Below are positions 37,715-46,754 of a DNA stretch of 64,000 nt, in pieces; within the stretch, counting starts at the first letter, position 1, and each line of letters starts with the position of its first letter. Origin of the DNA: Janthinobacterium sp. GW458P (GTDB taxonomy: Bacteria > Pseudomonadota > Gammaproteobacteria > Burkholderiales > Burkholderiaceae_D). Made by a program: the position numbers and the translations under genes. The notes under the pieces were generated by a model. The model did not search any database and had not been told where the DNA came from. It saw nothing but the letters and a program-made list of their open reading frames with translations. The DNA lies in NCBI RefSeq assembly GCF_002127585.1, contig NZ_NEGZ01000001.1:222411-286410 (forward strand), given 5' to 3'.

Positions 37715-38102
37715 GTGGGATGAGTTCAAGGTGGGATGACACGCATCCATTATAAACAGGTAAGCATGCATGATGCCTGAAGTCGGGCATTATCCGTCTA
37801 TTGGAAATTCTGGAGCTGTCGTTTTATCTTCATAATAGAATCCGCGTGCCGCCGCGGGAGTTAATTCAGATGAATCTCCTTGCCTGCGCAAGACGTTGCC
37901 GGTATTGAGAAAAACGACAGATCCTTTTATGTTTATTGCCTGCTTACGCTGTATGTCGTCATATCTTCATTAAATCTTCATTGAATCTTCATGTTGCAGC
38001 CGTAAATAATCGATTAATTATTCAGGCAGCACGCAGATATTTTTGCAATGTAGTATATTTCACGGGATTTTATTATTTAAATTCATGTGGAGGATATAAA
38101 AG
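37715..38102. other. AT-rich divergent region, apaH / H-NS-like gene
   Basis: About 390 bp without a gene and markedly richer in AT than the rest of the window. It holds four ATCTTCAT octamers (37826-37833 and three phased copies from 37963). A strong ribosome-binding site GGAGG lies about 10 nt before the H-NS-like ATG. A long regulatory leader or curved promoter for the nucleoid protein is plausible. No small ORF convinces. Confidence 0.6.
37963..37992 (+). repeat. three direct repeats ATCTTCAT at exact 11-bp spacing
   Basis: ATCTTCAT occurs at 37963-37970, 37974-37981 and 37985-37992, so starts are 11 bp apart, and the first two full units differ by one base (ATTAA / ATTGA). A fourth single copy is at 37826-37833. 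Direct repeats at one helical turn are how OmpR/PhoB-type regulators bind. The block ends 110 bp before the H-NS-like start codon. Confidence 0.7.
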
Positions 38103-38411
38103 ATGGATCTGTCAATGATGACGATACTGGAATTGCGCAAACTGGAAGATAATGTCAAGAAGGAATTGAATAGTCGTGAACGCGACGATCTGAACAAGGC
38201 ACGCGAACAGATCATGGCGATCGCGCAGCAAGCGGGCATCCCCCTGAAACAGCTGATACTTGATGGCTTGCATCCACGCACGGGCAAGGTCGCCGTACGT
38301 TATCGCCATCCCGATAATGCGACCGAACAGTGGACTGGCCGTGGCCGTCAGCCGCTGTGGGTCAGGCATTGGGTGGAATCGGGCAAGTCGATCGATCTGC
38401 TGCGCGTATAA
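38103..38411 (+). CDS. H-NS histone-like nucleoid protein
   Basis: The 102-residue protein has an N-terminal coiled-coil oligomerisation part (LRKLEDNVKKELNSRERDDL). The C-terminal H-NS DNA-binding core is YRHPDNATEQWTGRGRQPLW, with the conserved W-x-GRGR-x-P-x-W. It silences AT-rich DNA and shapes the nucleoid. H-NS-like copies are often multiple in this bacterial group. It is preceded by GGAGG and stands alone before the phosphohexomutase gene. Confidence 0.93.
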   Translation: MDLSMMTILELRKLEDNVKKELNSRERDDLNKAREQIMAIAQQAGIPLKQLILDGLHPRTGKVAVRYRHPDNATEQWTGRGRQPLWVRHWVESGKSIDLLRV

Positions 38412-38490
38412 TTCGGTATACTTTTGGCGCCGTAACAAGCTCTTCTGCCTGTGACGCTCCTATTTTGTTCCTACTTATACCGTCCAAATC

Positions 38491-39885
38491 ATGCTTCCAT
38501 TGTCAAAAACGATCTTCAAAGCTTACGATATCCGCGGCATCATCGCTAAAACACTTGATGCCAGCGTGGCTCGCAAGATCGGACAGGCATTTGGCCAGGC
38601 AGCTCTGGCCAAGGGGGAGCAGCGCGTCGTGATCGGCCGCGATGGGCGCTTGTCGGGGCCGGAATTGACGGCGGCGCTGGCGCAGGGCTTGCAGGCCGCA
38701 GGCGTTGATGTGATCGACCTCGGCGTGGTCGCTACACCGATGGTGTACTTTGGCACCAACGTGCTCGATACCCGCTCCGGCATCATGGTCACGGGCAGCC
38801 ACAATCCGCCCGACTACAACGGCTTCAAGATGGTGCTGGCCGGCGAAGCGATCCATGGTGTAGCGATCCAGGCGCTTTACCACAGCATCGTGGCCCATGA
38901 GGGCGGCGGCAGCGCCGATGACATTGTCCCTTCGGGCAGCTACACCACGCACGATATCCGCGCCGCTTACCTGGAGCGCATTCTGGGCGACGTCAAGCTG
39001 GCGCGCCCGATCAAGATCGCCGTCGACTGCGGCAACGGCGTGGCCGGCGCGTTTGCGGGTGAGCTGTTCCGCGGGATGGGCTGCGACGTCATCGAATTGT
39101 TCTGCGATGTCGACGGCACTTTCCCGAATCACCATCCGGACCCGGCGCATCCGGAAAACCTGCAAGACCTGATCCGCTGCCTGGCCGGGACGGATGCCGA
39201 AATCGGCATCGCTTTCGATGGCGATGGCGACCGTCTGGGTGTGGTTACCAAGGATGGTCAGATCATTTATCCGGACCGCCAGATGATGCTGTTCGCCGCC
39301 GACGTGCTGACCCGTCATCCGGGCGCGCAGATCCTGTACGACGTGAAATGCACGCGTCATCTGGCGCCGTGGATCAGCAAGCATGGCGGCGTGCCGCTGA
39401 TGTACAAGACGGGCCATTCGCTGGTCAAGGCCAAGCTGCGCGAGACGGGGGCGCCGCTGGGTGGTGAAATGAGCGGCCATATCTTCTTCAAGGACCGCTG
39501 GTACGGTTTCGACGACGGCCTGTATGCGGGCGCGCGCCTGCTGGAGATCCTCACGCGCGAAGCCGATCCATCGGCGCTGCTCAATTCCCTGCCGCAGTCC
39601 GACAGCACGCCGGAACTGCACCTGGAGCTGAAGGAAGGCGAAAACGTCGCCTTGATGGACATGCTGCGCCGCGATGCCGTTTTCCCTGGCAATGAGCAGA
39701 TCATCACCATCGACGGCCTGCGCGTGGAATATGCGGACGGCTTCGGCCTGGCCCGCTCGTCGAACACCACGCCGGTAATCGTCATGCGCTTCGAGGCGGA
39801 AACGCCGGCAGCCCTGGCGCGCATCCAGGGCCAGTTCAAGAGCGTGATCCTGGCTGCCAAGCCGGATGCGGTTCTGCCGTTCTGA
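38491..39885 (+). CDS. phosphomannomutase/phosphoglucomutase
   Basis: The 464-residue alpha-D-phosphohexomutase interconverts hexose 1- and 6-phosphates, supplying nucleotide sugars for LPS and exopolysaccharide. It has the phosphoserine loop MVTGSHNPPDYNGFK (Ser103), the Mg2+ loop DGDGDR (243-248), GGEMSGHIFFKD for sugar recognition, and a C-terminal phosphate-binding RSSNTTPVIVMRFEA. This matches the AlgC/ManB dual-specificity branch. waaC starts 5 bp after it, suggesting an LPS-related operon. Confidence 0.94.
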   Translation: MLPLSKTIFKAYDIRGIIAKTLDASVARKIGQAFGQAALAKGEQRVVIGRDGRLSGPELTAALAQGLQAAGVDVIDLGVVATPMVYFGTNVLDTRSGIMVTGSHNPPDYNGFKMVLAGEAIHGVAIQALYHSIVAHEGGGSADDIVPSGSYTTHDIRAAYLERILGDVKLARPIKIAVDCGNGVAGAFAGELFRGMGCDVIELFCDVDGTFPNHHPDPAHPENLQDLIRCLAGTDAEIGIAFDGDGDRLGVVTKDGQIIYPDRQMMLFAADVLTRHPGAQILYDVKCTRHLAPWISKHGGVPLMYKTGHSLVKAKLRETGAPLGGEMSGHIFFKDRWYGFDDGLYAGARLLEILTREADPSALLNSLPQSDSTPELHLELKEGENVALMDMLRRDAVFPGNEQIITIDGLRVEYADGFGLARSSNTTPVIVMRFEAETPAALARIQGQFKSVILAAKPDAVLPF

Positions 39886-39889
39886 CAGC

Positions 39890-40912
39890 ATGGTCGTTCA
39901 ACCAGGCGCGCAGGCGCCCTTGAAAATCCTGCTGATCCGGGTGTCATCGCTGGGCGATGTGCTGCATAACTTGCCCATGGTGGCGGACATTGCCCGTCAT
40001 TATCCGGGCGCAACCATCGACTGGGTGGTCGAGGAAGGCTATACCAGCCTGGTGCGTCTGAATCCGCGCGTGAATACCATTTTTCCGTTTGCGCTGCGGC
40101 GCTGGCGCAAAAGCCTGGGCAAGAAGGAGACGCGCGCGGAAATCGCCGCCTTCTTCCGCAGCCTGCGCCAGACGCGCTACGATTATGTGTTCGATACCCA
40201 GGGCTTGCTGAAGACGGGCATCATTATGGGCGCCGCGCGCCTGGCGCCAGGCGGTCAAAAGGTCGGCCTGGCGAACGGTAGCGAAGGTTCCGGCTACGAA
40301 GGCATTTCGCGCCTGTTCCACACCAAAAGCATTCCCCTCGATCCGCGTACGCATGCGGTAGCGCGCGGCAGACTGGTGGCCGCGGCGGCGCTCGGCTACA
40401 CGGTCGATACGCCGGCCGATTTCGGTTTGCCGGAAGTATCCGGCAACGAGCCGCGCCCGGACTGGATAGGCGAGGCGCCGTATTGCGTGTATTTTCATGG
40501 CACGGCGCGCGACGCCAAGAAATGGGCGCCGCAGAACTGGATTTCCCTCGGCCACGCGCTCGCGCCCATGCCGATTTTGCTGCCCTGGGGTTCGCCCAAG
40601 GAAAAAGCGGAAGCCGAACAACTGGCGGCCAGCCTGCCCAACGCGCGCGTGCTGCCGAAACTGTCAATGGGCGACGCCACCTTGCTGGCGCGCCACGCGG
40701 CGCTGGTGATCGGCGTCGATACGGGCCTGACGCATATCGCCGCCGCCTTTGTGCGCCCGACGGTGGAAATCTATGCCGATTCGCCGCTGTGGAAAACGGA
40801 AGGCAACTGGTCGCCGAAAATCATCAATCTGGGCGACAAGGGCAGCCCGCCGGGCGTGCCGGAAGTGCTGGCCGCAGCGCGGCGCCTGCTGGCCGAGCAT
40901 CCTCCCGCCTGA
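39890..40912 (+). CDS. waaC: lipopolysaccharide heptosyltransferase I
   Basis: WaaC adds the first L-glycero-D-manno-heptose to Kdo2-lipid A. It is a GT9 enzyme of 340 residues with ILLIRVSSLGDVLHNLPMV at the N-terminus, DTQGLLKTGIIMG, YFHGTARDAKKWA and GVDTGLTHIAAAF, typical of heptosyltransferase I. ATG at 39890 lies 5 bp after the phosphohexomutase stop. waaA follows after 18 bp, and gmhB for the heptose precursor lies at 44 kb. Confidence 0.94.
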   Translation: MVVQPGAQAPLKILLIRVSSLGDVLHNLPMVADIARHYPGATIDWVVEEGYTSLVRLNPRVNTIFPFALRRWRKSLGKKETRAEIAAFFRSLRQTRYDYVFDTQGLLKTGIIMGAARLAPGGQKVGLANGSEGSGYEGISRLFHTKSIPLDPRTHAVARGRLVAAAALGYTVDTPADFGLPEVSGNEPRPDWIGEAPYCVYFHGTARDAKKWAPQNWISLGHALAPMPILLPWGSPKEKAEAEQLAASLPNARVLPKLSMGDATLLARHAALVIGVDTGLTHIAAAFVRPTVEIYADSPLWKTEGNWSPKIINLGDKGSPPGVPEVLAAARRLLAEHPPA

Positions 40913-40930
40913 CTTCAACGTTAAACAATC

Positions 40931-42205
40931 ATGCGAATTCTTTATACCCTCGCCTGGTGGCTGGCCTTGCCCCTGGTGCTGGCGCGGCTGTGGCTGCGCG
41001 GACGCCAGGAACCTGGCTACCGCCAGCACTGGGGCGAACGCCTTGGCTGCTACGGCCGCCTGAGCAATCCCACTCATCCCACGATCTGGCTGCACGCCGT
41101 CTCCGTCGGCGAGACGCGCGCGGCCGAGCCGCTGATCGATGCGCTGCTGGCCCAATGGCCTGCCTGCCGCATCGTCCTCACGCACATGACGCCCACGGGG
41201 CGCGCCACGGGCAAGTCGCTGTTCGCCAAACACGGCGCGCGCCTGGTGCAAAGCTACCTGCCGTATGACACGGGTGCCATGCCGGCCAGTTTTATCCGTC
41301 ACTTTGCACCGCGCATCTGCATCCTGATGGAGACGGAAGTGTGGCCGAATTTGATTTACCAGTGTAATCGCCACGGCGTGCCCGTGGTGCTGGCCAATGC
41401 GCGCCTGTCGCAGCGTTCGCTGGGCAAGGCACAGCGTCTCGGCAAACTCATTGCCGATGCGGCGCGCGGCATCACCCTGGTGGCGGCGCAGACGCAGGAC
41501 GACGCTGAGCGCGTGCGCCAGCTCGGCGTGCGGGACGTGGTGGTCACGGGCAGCATCAAGTTCGACGTTGTCGTGCCCGAGGCTGCCATGGCGACGGGGG
41601 CGGCGCTGCGCGCGGCCATCGGCGCGCGCCCCGTACTGCTGTGCGCCAGCACGCGCGAAGGCGAGGAGCAGCTGATCCTTGACGCCTGGCTGCGCGCCAG
41701 CCTGCCCGCCAACGTGCTGTTGCTGATCGTGCCGCGCCACCCGCAGCGCTTCGGCGAGGTGGAAAAGTTAATCGTGTCGCACGGCCTGGCCGTACAGCGC
41801 AGGTCCGGCCTGGGGCAGGACGATGCCGTTGCGCAGGGCACGCAGGTGCTGCTGGGCGACTCGATGGGCGAGATGTTTGCGTACTACGCGGCCTGCGATT
41901 GTGCCTTCGTTGGAGGAAGCCTGCTGCCGCTGGGAGGGCAAAACCTGATCGAACCGGCGGCCCTGGGCAAGCCCGTGCTGATCGGCCCGCACACCTTCAA
42001 TTTTGCGCTGGTGACCGAGCAGGCGATTGCTGCCGGCGGCGCCGCGCTGGTGGCGGACGCCGACGCGCTGACGGCGCAGGCGTCGGCGCTGCTGCAGGAT
42101 CCGGCGCGTTTATCTTCCATGGGAGAGCGGGCGCTGGCGTTTGCCAGCCAGCACCGGGGTGCCACGCCGCGCACCATCGCGGCTATTCAACCGCTGCTGC
42201 CGTAA
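40931..42205 (+). CDS. waaA: 3-deoxy-D-manno-octulosonic acid transferase
   Basis: WaaA transfers Kdo from CMP-Kdo to lipid IVA. The 424-residue GT30 protein has an N-terminal membrane anchor (ILYTLAWWLALPLVLARL), WLHAVSVGETRAAEPLI with the catalytic glutamate, LMETEVWPNLIYQC, and a C-terminal nucleotide-binding domain with FVGGSLLPLGGQNLIEPAA. Its stop codon lies inside the left arm of the palindrome described separately, and the gene is convergent with ygjP. Confidence 0.95.
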   Translation: MRILYTLAWWLALPLVLARLWLRGRQEPGYRQHWGERLGCYGRLSNPTHPTIWLHAVSVGETRAAEPLIDALLAQWPACRIVLTHMTPTGRATGKSLFAKHGARLVQSYLPYDTGAMPASFIRHFAPRICILMETEVWPNLIYQCNRHGVPVVLANARLSQRSLGKAQRLGKLIADAARGITLVAAQTQDDAERVRQLGVRDVVVTGSIKFDVVVPEAAMATGAALRAAIGARPVLLCASTREGEEQLILDAWLRASLPANVLLLIVPRHPQRFGEVEKLIVSHGLAVQRRSGLGQDDAVAQGTQVLLGDSMGEMFAYYAACDCAFVGGSLLPLGGQNLIEPAALGKPVLIGPHTFNFALVTEQAIAAGGAALVADADALTAQASALLQDPARLSSMGERALAFASQHRGATPRTIAAIQPLLP

Positions 42206-42295
42206 TCCGACATTGTTGGCCTCAATCCGGGGGCCGACCAGGCGGGTCTGACCCCGGCATTCGTCATGGGCCGCCAATAATGGTGTCGGATTACG
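42201..42295. repeat. 95-bp palindromic element containing both neighbours' stop codons
   Basis: Perfect 12-bp ends CGTAATCCGACA (42201-42212) and TGTCGGATTACG (42284-42295) flank a GC-rich interior that includes GGGTCTGACCCC and further partial pairing next to the arms. waaA terminates with the TAA in the left arm (42203-42205). The minus-strand metalloprotease terminates with the TAA in the right arm (42291-42293). The element therefore fills the whole gap and supplies both stops. It may be a REP-like dispersed repeat, and it could form a bidirectional terminator. Confidence 0.8.
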
Positions 42296-43226
42296 CGAAC
42301 AAAACGGGCAGCTCTTGTGAGCGCTTTCTGAGCGCCTGCTTGGCGCCATCGTAATCGGGATAGATCGATTCCACGGTGGCCCAGAAGCGGGGACTGTGGT
42401 TCATTTCCAGCAGGTGCGACAGTTCGTGCGCGACGACGTAATCGATCAGCGGCAGGGCGAAGTGAATGAGGCGCCAGTTCAGGCGGATCTTGCGCTCGAT
42501 GGTGCAGCTGCCCCAGCGCGTGCCGGCCGACGACAGCGACAGCGAATCGTAGCGCACGCCGAGCTTGTCCGCATACAGGTCCAGCCGTGCTTCGAACAGC
42601 TGGCGCGCCTCGTGCTGGAACCAGCCCTTTACTTTTTCCTTCAATTGCTGCTCGCTGCCCGTGGGCGTGACCCACACGTGCAGCTCATTGGTGTCGCGCT
42701 GAAAGCTGGCGCGGTGGCGCGGCGCCTGGTGCAGGCGCAGGGTGATCTCGCCGCCCAGATACGGCAGCACGGCGCCGTCGACCCAAGCCACGGGCGGGCG
42801 CTGCTGGCGCTGCACCTTGCGCTCGCCCCGTTCCAGCAGCTTCGAGACAATCCAGCCTTGCTTGGCGCGGATGGCGCTGTCGATTTCGGCCAGGGTGACG
42901 CGCTTGGGCGCCGTCACGCGCAAGCCGTTATCGTCGATCATGAAGCCGATGGAACGGCGCGTGGAGCGGCGCAGGGCGAATTCGACAAGGTGGCTGCCCA
43001 GCTGCAGCTGGCGCAGTGGCGGGCCATCGGCGGTGCGTGGCGGTGAAGGGAGGACAGGGCGCGCGGGAGGAATGACGGGCGCCGGTGGCGGCGCCAGGGG
43101 AACTACAGGCTTTGCCTCCACGGGCGGCGCTGGCGGTGCCGTGGGGCGCACCGCCGGGGGCGTGCTGGTCGAGACGTCATGCGCGAACAGATCCAGTTGC
43201 TGGTCGCCGACCTTGATGGTCTTCAT
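42291..43226 (-). CDS. YgjP-type zinc metalloprotease-like protein (DUF45/WLM)
   Basis: This 311-residue protein has a C-terminal YgjP domain with the zinc motif VVAHELSHLLEMNHSPRFW (His267, His271, His277) and GTRWGSCTIERKIRLNWRL. The N-terminal about 60 residues are a Pro/Ala-rich linker. The substrate is unknown; the fold resembles minigluzincins. ATG at 43226 (MKTIKVGDQQ) is preferred because longer readings run into the upstream plsC. It is the last gene of the miaB-to-plsC run and ends inside the palindromic element. Confidence 0.88.
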   Translation of the reverse strand: MKTIKVGDQQLDLFAHDVSTSTPPAVRPTAPPAPPVEAKPVVPLAPPPAPVIPPARPVLPSPPRTADGPPLRQLQLGSHLVEFALRRSTRRSIGFMIDDNGLRVTAPKRVTLAEIDSAIRAKQGWIVSKLLERGERKVQRQQRPPVAWVDGAVLPYLGGEITLRLHQAPRHRASFQRDTNELHVWVTPTGSEQQLKEKVKGWFQHEARQLFEARLDLYADKLGVRYDSLSLSSAGTRWGSCTIERKIRLNWRLIHFALPLIDYVVAHELSHLLEMNHSPRFWATVESIYPDYDGAKQALRKRSQELPVLFA

Positions 43227-43270
43227 CTGCTGGCGCAGGGTCGGCTCCTGGATGACCGCGCTGATGCCGT

Positions 43271-44011
43271 CTAGCCAGCGTTGTAGGCGTGAGGCGAAAT
43301 GACGCGCATTTCTGATTCTATCCAATTTTCCACCTGTTGCATCATGCTGTCCGGGGTTTGCCCTTCCGGCGAAATCGGTTTGCCTATCGAGACGGTGATC
43401 AGTCCCGGGCGTTTGAGGAATGACTGCTTGGGCCAGCACTCGCCTGAATTATGCGCAATCGGCACCACCACGGCGCCCGTGGCGATGGCCAGACGCGTGC
43501 CGCCGCTCTTGTACTTGCCCGCCTGGCCCACGGGAATGCGGGTACCCTCGGGGAACATGATAATCCATTGGCCATCGGCCAGGCGGCGCTTGCCATGCGC
43601 GACCACGCTTTTGAACGCATGCTTGCCCTGTTTGCGGTCGATGGGGATCATGCGCAGCAGCGCCATGGCCCAGCCGAAGAAGGGAATGTACAAAATCTCC
43701 TTCTTGAACACATACACGAGCGGGCGGGGAAGGCTGGGCAGCAAAAAGATGGTTTCCCACGCCGACTGGTGCTTCGACAGTACGATGGCCGGCGCGTCCG
43801 GGAAGTTCTCGGCGCCCTTGACTTCGTAGCGGATGCCGCAAATGACCTTGGCACACCACAGGATAAACACGTTCCAGCGCGAGGTGACCCAATAGCGCTT
43901 GTTGTAGCTCAATGGCGCGGCAAAAAAGCACACGCAGGCCCAGACGATGGTGGCCACGATCATGATGATCATGAACAGCAGGGATCGCAGGAACAGGGAA
44001 ATATTACGCAA
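43271..44011 (-). CDS. plsC: 1-acyl-sn-glycerol-3-phosphate acyltransferase
   Basis: PlsC converts lysophosphatidic acid to phosphatidic acid at the inner membrane. The 246-residue protein has N-terminal membrane helices (SLFLRSLLFMIIMIVATIVW) and the acceptor motif LSKHQSAWETIF. The family's HX4D is HX4E here. IMFPEGTRIPVGQAG and YKSGGTRLAIATGA follow. HX4E with this same context is seen in a PlsC subgroup, so activity is not excluded. It follows gmhB on the minus strand with 16 bp between. Confidence 0.9.
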   Translation of the reverse strand: MRNISLFLRSLLFMIIMIVATIVWACVCFFAAPLSYNKRYWVTSRWNVFILWCAKVICGIRYEVKGAENFPDAPAIVLSKHQSAWETIFLLPSLPRPLVYVFKKEILYIPFFGWAMALLRMIPIDRKQGKHAFKSVVAHGKRRLADGQWIIMFPEGTRIPVGQAGKYKSGGTRLAIATGAVVVPIAHNSGECWPKQSFLKRPGLITVSIGKPISPEGQTPDSMMQQVENWIESEMRVISPHAYNAG

Positions 44012-44027
44012 TGCGGTTCTCCGAAGA

Positions 44028-44615
44028 TTAGATACTCAATGCCACGGCGGGTGCCGGCGCGGCCGGCGCCTTGAGCAGATGGCCGACGACGGCCGCCAGG
44101 TCGGGGAAGACCTGGGTGCCGGGCGGCAGGCCGCCCGTTTCGTTGGTTTTTTCGCCCTTGCCCGTCAGGACCAGGTAGGGCACGCAGCCGCTGATGAAGC
44201 CGGCCTGCAGGTCGCGCAGCGAATCGCCGACGGTGGGCACGCCTTTCAGGCTGGTGTTGTAGCGCTGCGAGATTTCATGGAACATGCCCGGTTTCGGCTT
44301 GCGGCAGTCACAATTGTCCGTGCCCGCGTGCGGGCAAAAGAAGATGGCGTCAATATCGGCGCCCACCTGCTGCGCCAGCGTGTGCATCTTCTGGTGGATC
44401 GCGTTGAGCACCGTCATGTCGAAGTATTCGCGCGCGATGCCCGACTGGTTCGAGGCGATGACCACGCGATAGCCGGCCTGGTTCAGGCGGGCTATCGCTT
44501 CGAGCGAACCGGGGATGGGCAGCCATTCGGCCGGCGACTTGATGAAGTCCGGCGAGTCATGATTAATGACGCCGTCGCGGTCGAGAATAATCAGTTTCAG
44601 CGCCGGAGTGCCCAT
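44028..44615 (-). CDS. gmhB: D-glycero-beta-D-manno-heptose-1,7-bisphosphate 7-phosphatase
   Basis: GmhB removes the 7-phosphate during ADP-heptose synthesis for the LPS core. It is a 195-residue HAD-type phosphatase with LIILDRDGVINHDS (Asp12, Asp14), VIASNQSGIARE, and the zinc-loop cysteines and histidine in CPHAGTDNCDCRKPKPGM. The start overlaps the glyS stop by one base (TAATG). It supplies substrate for the WaaC encoded nearby. Confidence 0.94.
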   Translation of the reverse strand: MGTPALKLIILDRDGVINHDSPDFIKSPAEWLPIPGSLEAIARLNQAGYRVVIASNQSGIAREYFDMTVLNAIHQKMHTLAQQVGADIDAIFFCPHAGTDNCDCRKPKPGMFHEISQRYNTSLKGVPTVGDSLRDLQAGFISGCVPYLVLTGKGEKTNETGGLPPGTQVFPDLAAVVGHLLKAPAAPAPAVALSI

Positions 44616-46717
44616 TATGCCGCCAGCTTGGAAATGTCGGCCACGCGGTTCATCATGCCGTGCAGCGACGACAGCAAGGCCAGGCGGTTGTTGCGCAGGC
44701 CGACATCCTCGGCCATTACCATCACGTCGTTGAAGAAGCCGTCGACGTCGTCACGCAGCTGCGCCAGCGTTTGCAGGGTGCTGGTGAAGTCGCCCTTGGC
44801 AAAGGCCGCGTCGACTTCCGGCTGCACGCGCGAGACGGCGGCGGCGAGTTTTTTCTCCGCCTCGTCCTGCAGCAGCGCCACGTTGACGCCGCCGGCGGCG
44901 ACCAGGCTGACCGCTTCCTCGTTCTTTTTCAGGATATTCGTGATGCGCTTGTTGGCAGCGGCCAGCGAGGCGCTTTCCGGCAGCGCGGCAAACGCCTGCA
45001 CGGCTTCCAGGCGCTGCACGATGTCGTCCAGGCGGTCGGGATTCTGCGCCACGACGGCTTCGATCTCGTTCGGCGAGAAACCGCGTTCGCGCAGGATGCC
45101 GCGCAGGCGGTCCAGCATGAAGGTGGTCACATCCGCGACCGGGTCCTTGAAGCCGGGCACCGACGCGAACTGTGCGGCGGCATCGCCCAGCAAGCCCTGG
45201 ATCGACAATGGCAGGCGTTTTTCCAGCAGCATGCGCAGCACGCCCAGGGCGTGGCGGCGCAGCGCGAACGGGTCCTTGTCGCCCGTCGGCGCCAGGCCGA
45301 TGGCCCAGATGCCGACCAGGGTTTCGAGCTTGTCGGCCAGGGCCACGGCGGTGCCGGTGGCGGTCGACGGCAGGCTGTCGCCGGCAAAGCGCGGCTGGTA
45401 GTGTTCGGAGGCGGCCAGCGCCACTTCTTCCGGTTCGCCGTCATGGCGCGCGTAGTACGTGCCCATGATGCCTTGCAGTTCGGGGAATTCACCCACCATG
45501 TCGGTCAGCAGATCGGCCTTGGCCAGCAGTGCGCCCCGTTCGGCCAGGGCCACGTCGCAGTTCAATTTGGCCGCGATGGCGCCGGCCAGCGACTTGACGC
45601 GCTCTGTGCGGGCAGCTTGCGTGCCCAGCTTGTTGTGGTAGACGACGTTGGCCAGCAGCGGCAGACGCGATGCGAGGGTCTTCTTCTTGTCCTGCTCGAA
45701 GAAGAACTTGGCGTCGGACAGGCGCGGGCGCACGACGCGCTCGTTGCCGCCGATGATGTGCTCGGGCGTGTCCGTCTCGATGTTCGAGACGATCAGAAAG
45801 CGCGAGCGCAGCTTGCCTTCGCTGTCGGTCAGGGCGAAATATTTCTGGTTCGTCTGCATCGTGAGGATCAGGCATTCCTGCGGCACGGCCAGGAATTCTT
45901 CCTCGAAGTGGCATTCATACACGACCGGCCATTCGACCAGGGCCGTAACTTCGTCGAGCAGCGCCTCGGGCATCAGCACCTGGTCGGCGCCCGCTTTTTC
46001 CAGCAACTGGGCGCGAATGCGTTCCTTGCGTTCCTCGTTGCTGGCGATGACGCTGGCGTTGAGAATCAGCGACGGCGCATAGTTTTCCGCGTGCGCGATG
46101 GTGATCGGTTCGCCGTCGGTGAGGAAACGGTGGCCCAGCGTCGTGCGGCCGGCCGTCAGGCCCAGCAGGGTCAACGGCAGGATGTTGATGCCGTGCAGGG
46201 CGATCAGGCTGTGGGCCGGGCGCACGAATTGCACGGTGGTGCCGTCCGGGCGCTGATAGCTCATCAGTTTTGGAATCGGCAGTTTGGCGCAGGATTCGGT
46301 CAGGGCGGCTTGCGCACCCGTTTCCAGTTTGCTGCCGGGCGCCGTGTAGGTGTAGAAGAAGCTTTCCGCCTTGCCGTCGGCGGCGCGTTCCAGCTCGGCC
46401 ACCGTCAGCTCGGGAAAGCCCAGCGCGGCCAGTTTCTTGGCCAGCGGCGGCGTGCCGTTGCCGTTGGCGTCCAGCGCCACGGAGACGGGCAGGACTTTTT
46501 CGCGGATGGATTTATCGGGCGAGACTTCGCGCACGTTGGTGATGGAGACGGCCAGGCGGCGCGGCGAGGCGTAGCTGGTGGCGACGCTGTCGGCTTCCAG
46601 GAAGTCGCGCGCTTTCAGGCCGTTGACGATGCCGGCCGTGAAGGCGGCGCCCAGTTTGGCCAGCGCTTTCGGCGGCAGTTCTTCGGTCAGCAGTTCGATG
46701 AGCAGTGTTTGGTTCAT
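44615..46717 (-). CDS. glyS: glycyl-tRNA synthetase beta subunit
   Basis: GlyS, the 700-residue tRNA-binding beta subunit of the alpha2beta2 glycyl-tRNA synthetase, starts [20 protein letters not shown]. It has [31 protein letters not shown] and a C-terminal anticodon-binding region with [12 protein letters not shown]. Its length matches the family. It lies 37 bp downstream of glyQ on the minus strand and overlaps gmhB. Confidence 0.96.
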   Translation of the reverse strand: MNQTLLIELLTEELPPKALAKLGAAFTAGIVNGLKARDFLEADSVATSYASPRRLAVSITNVREVSPDKSIREKVLPVSVALDANGNGTPPLAKKLAALGFPELTVAELERAADGKAESFFYTYTAPGSKLETGAQAALTESCAKLPIPKLMSYQRPDGTTVQFVRPAHSLIALHGINILPLTLLGLTAGRTTLGHRFLTDGEPITIAHAENYAPSLILNASVIASNEERKERIRAQLLEKAGADQVLMPEALLDEVTALVEWPVVYECHFEEEFLAVPQECLILTMQTNQKYFALTDSEGKLRSRFLIVSNIETDTPEHIIGGNERVVRPRLSDAKFFFEQDKKKTLASRLPLLANVVYHNKLGTQAARTERVKSLAGAIAAKLNCDVALAERGALLAKADLLTDMVGEFPELQGIMGTYYARHDGEPEEVALAASEHYQPRFAGDSLPSTATGTAVALADKLETLVGIWAIGLAPTGDKDPFALRRHALGVLRMLLEKRLPLSIQGLLGDAAAQFASVPGFKDPVADVTTFMLDRLRGILRERGFSPNEIEAVVAQNPDRLDDIVQRLEAVQAFAALPESASLAAANKRITNILKKNEEAVSLVAAGGVNVALLQDEAEKKLAAAVSRVQPEVDAAFAKGDFTSTLQTLAQLRDDVDGFFNDVMVMAEDVGLRNNRLALLSSLHGMMNRVADISKLAA

Positions 46718-46754
46718 GGTGTTCTTGTCTGGTACGGCGGTGTGGAGGCTCGAA

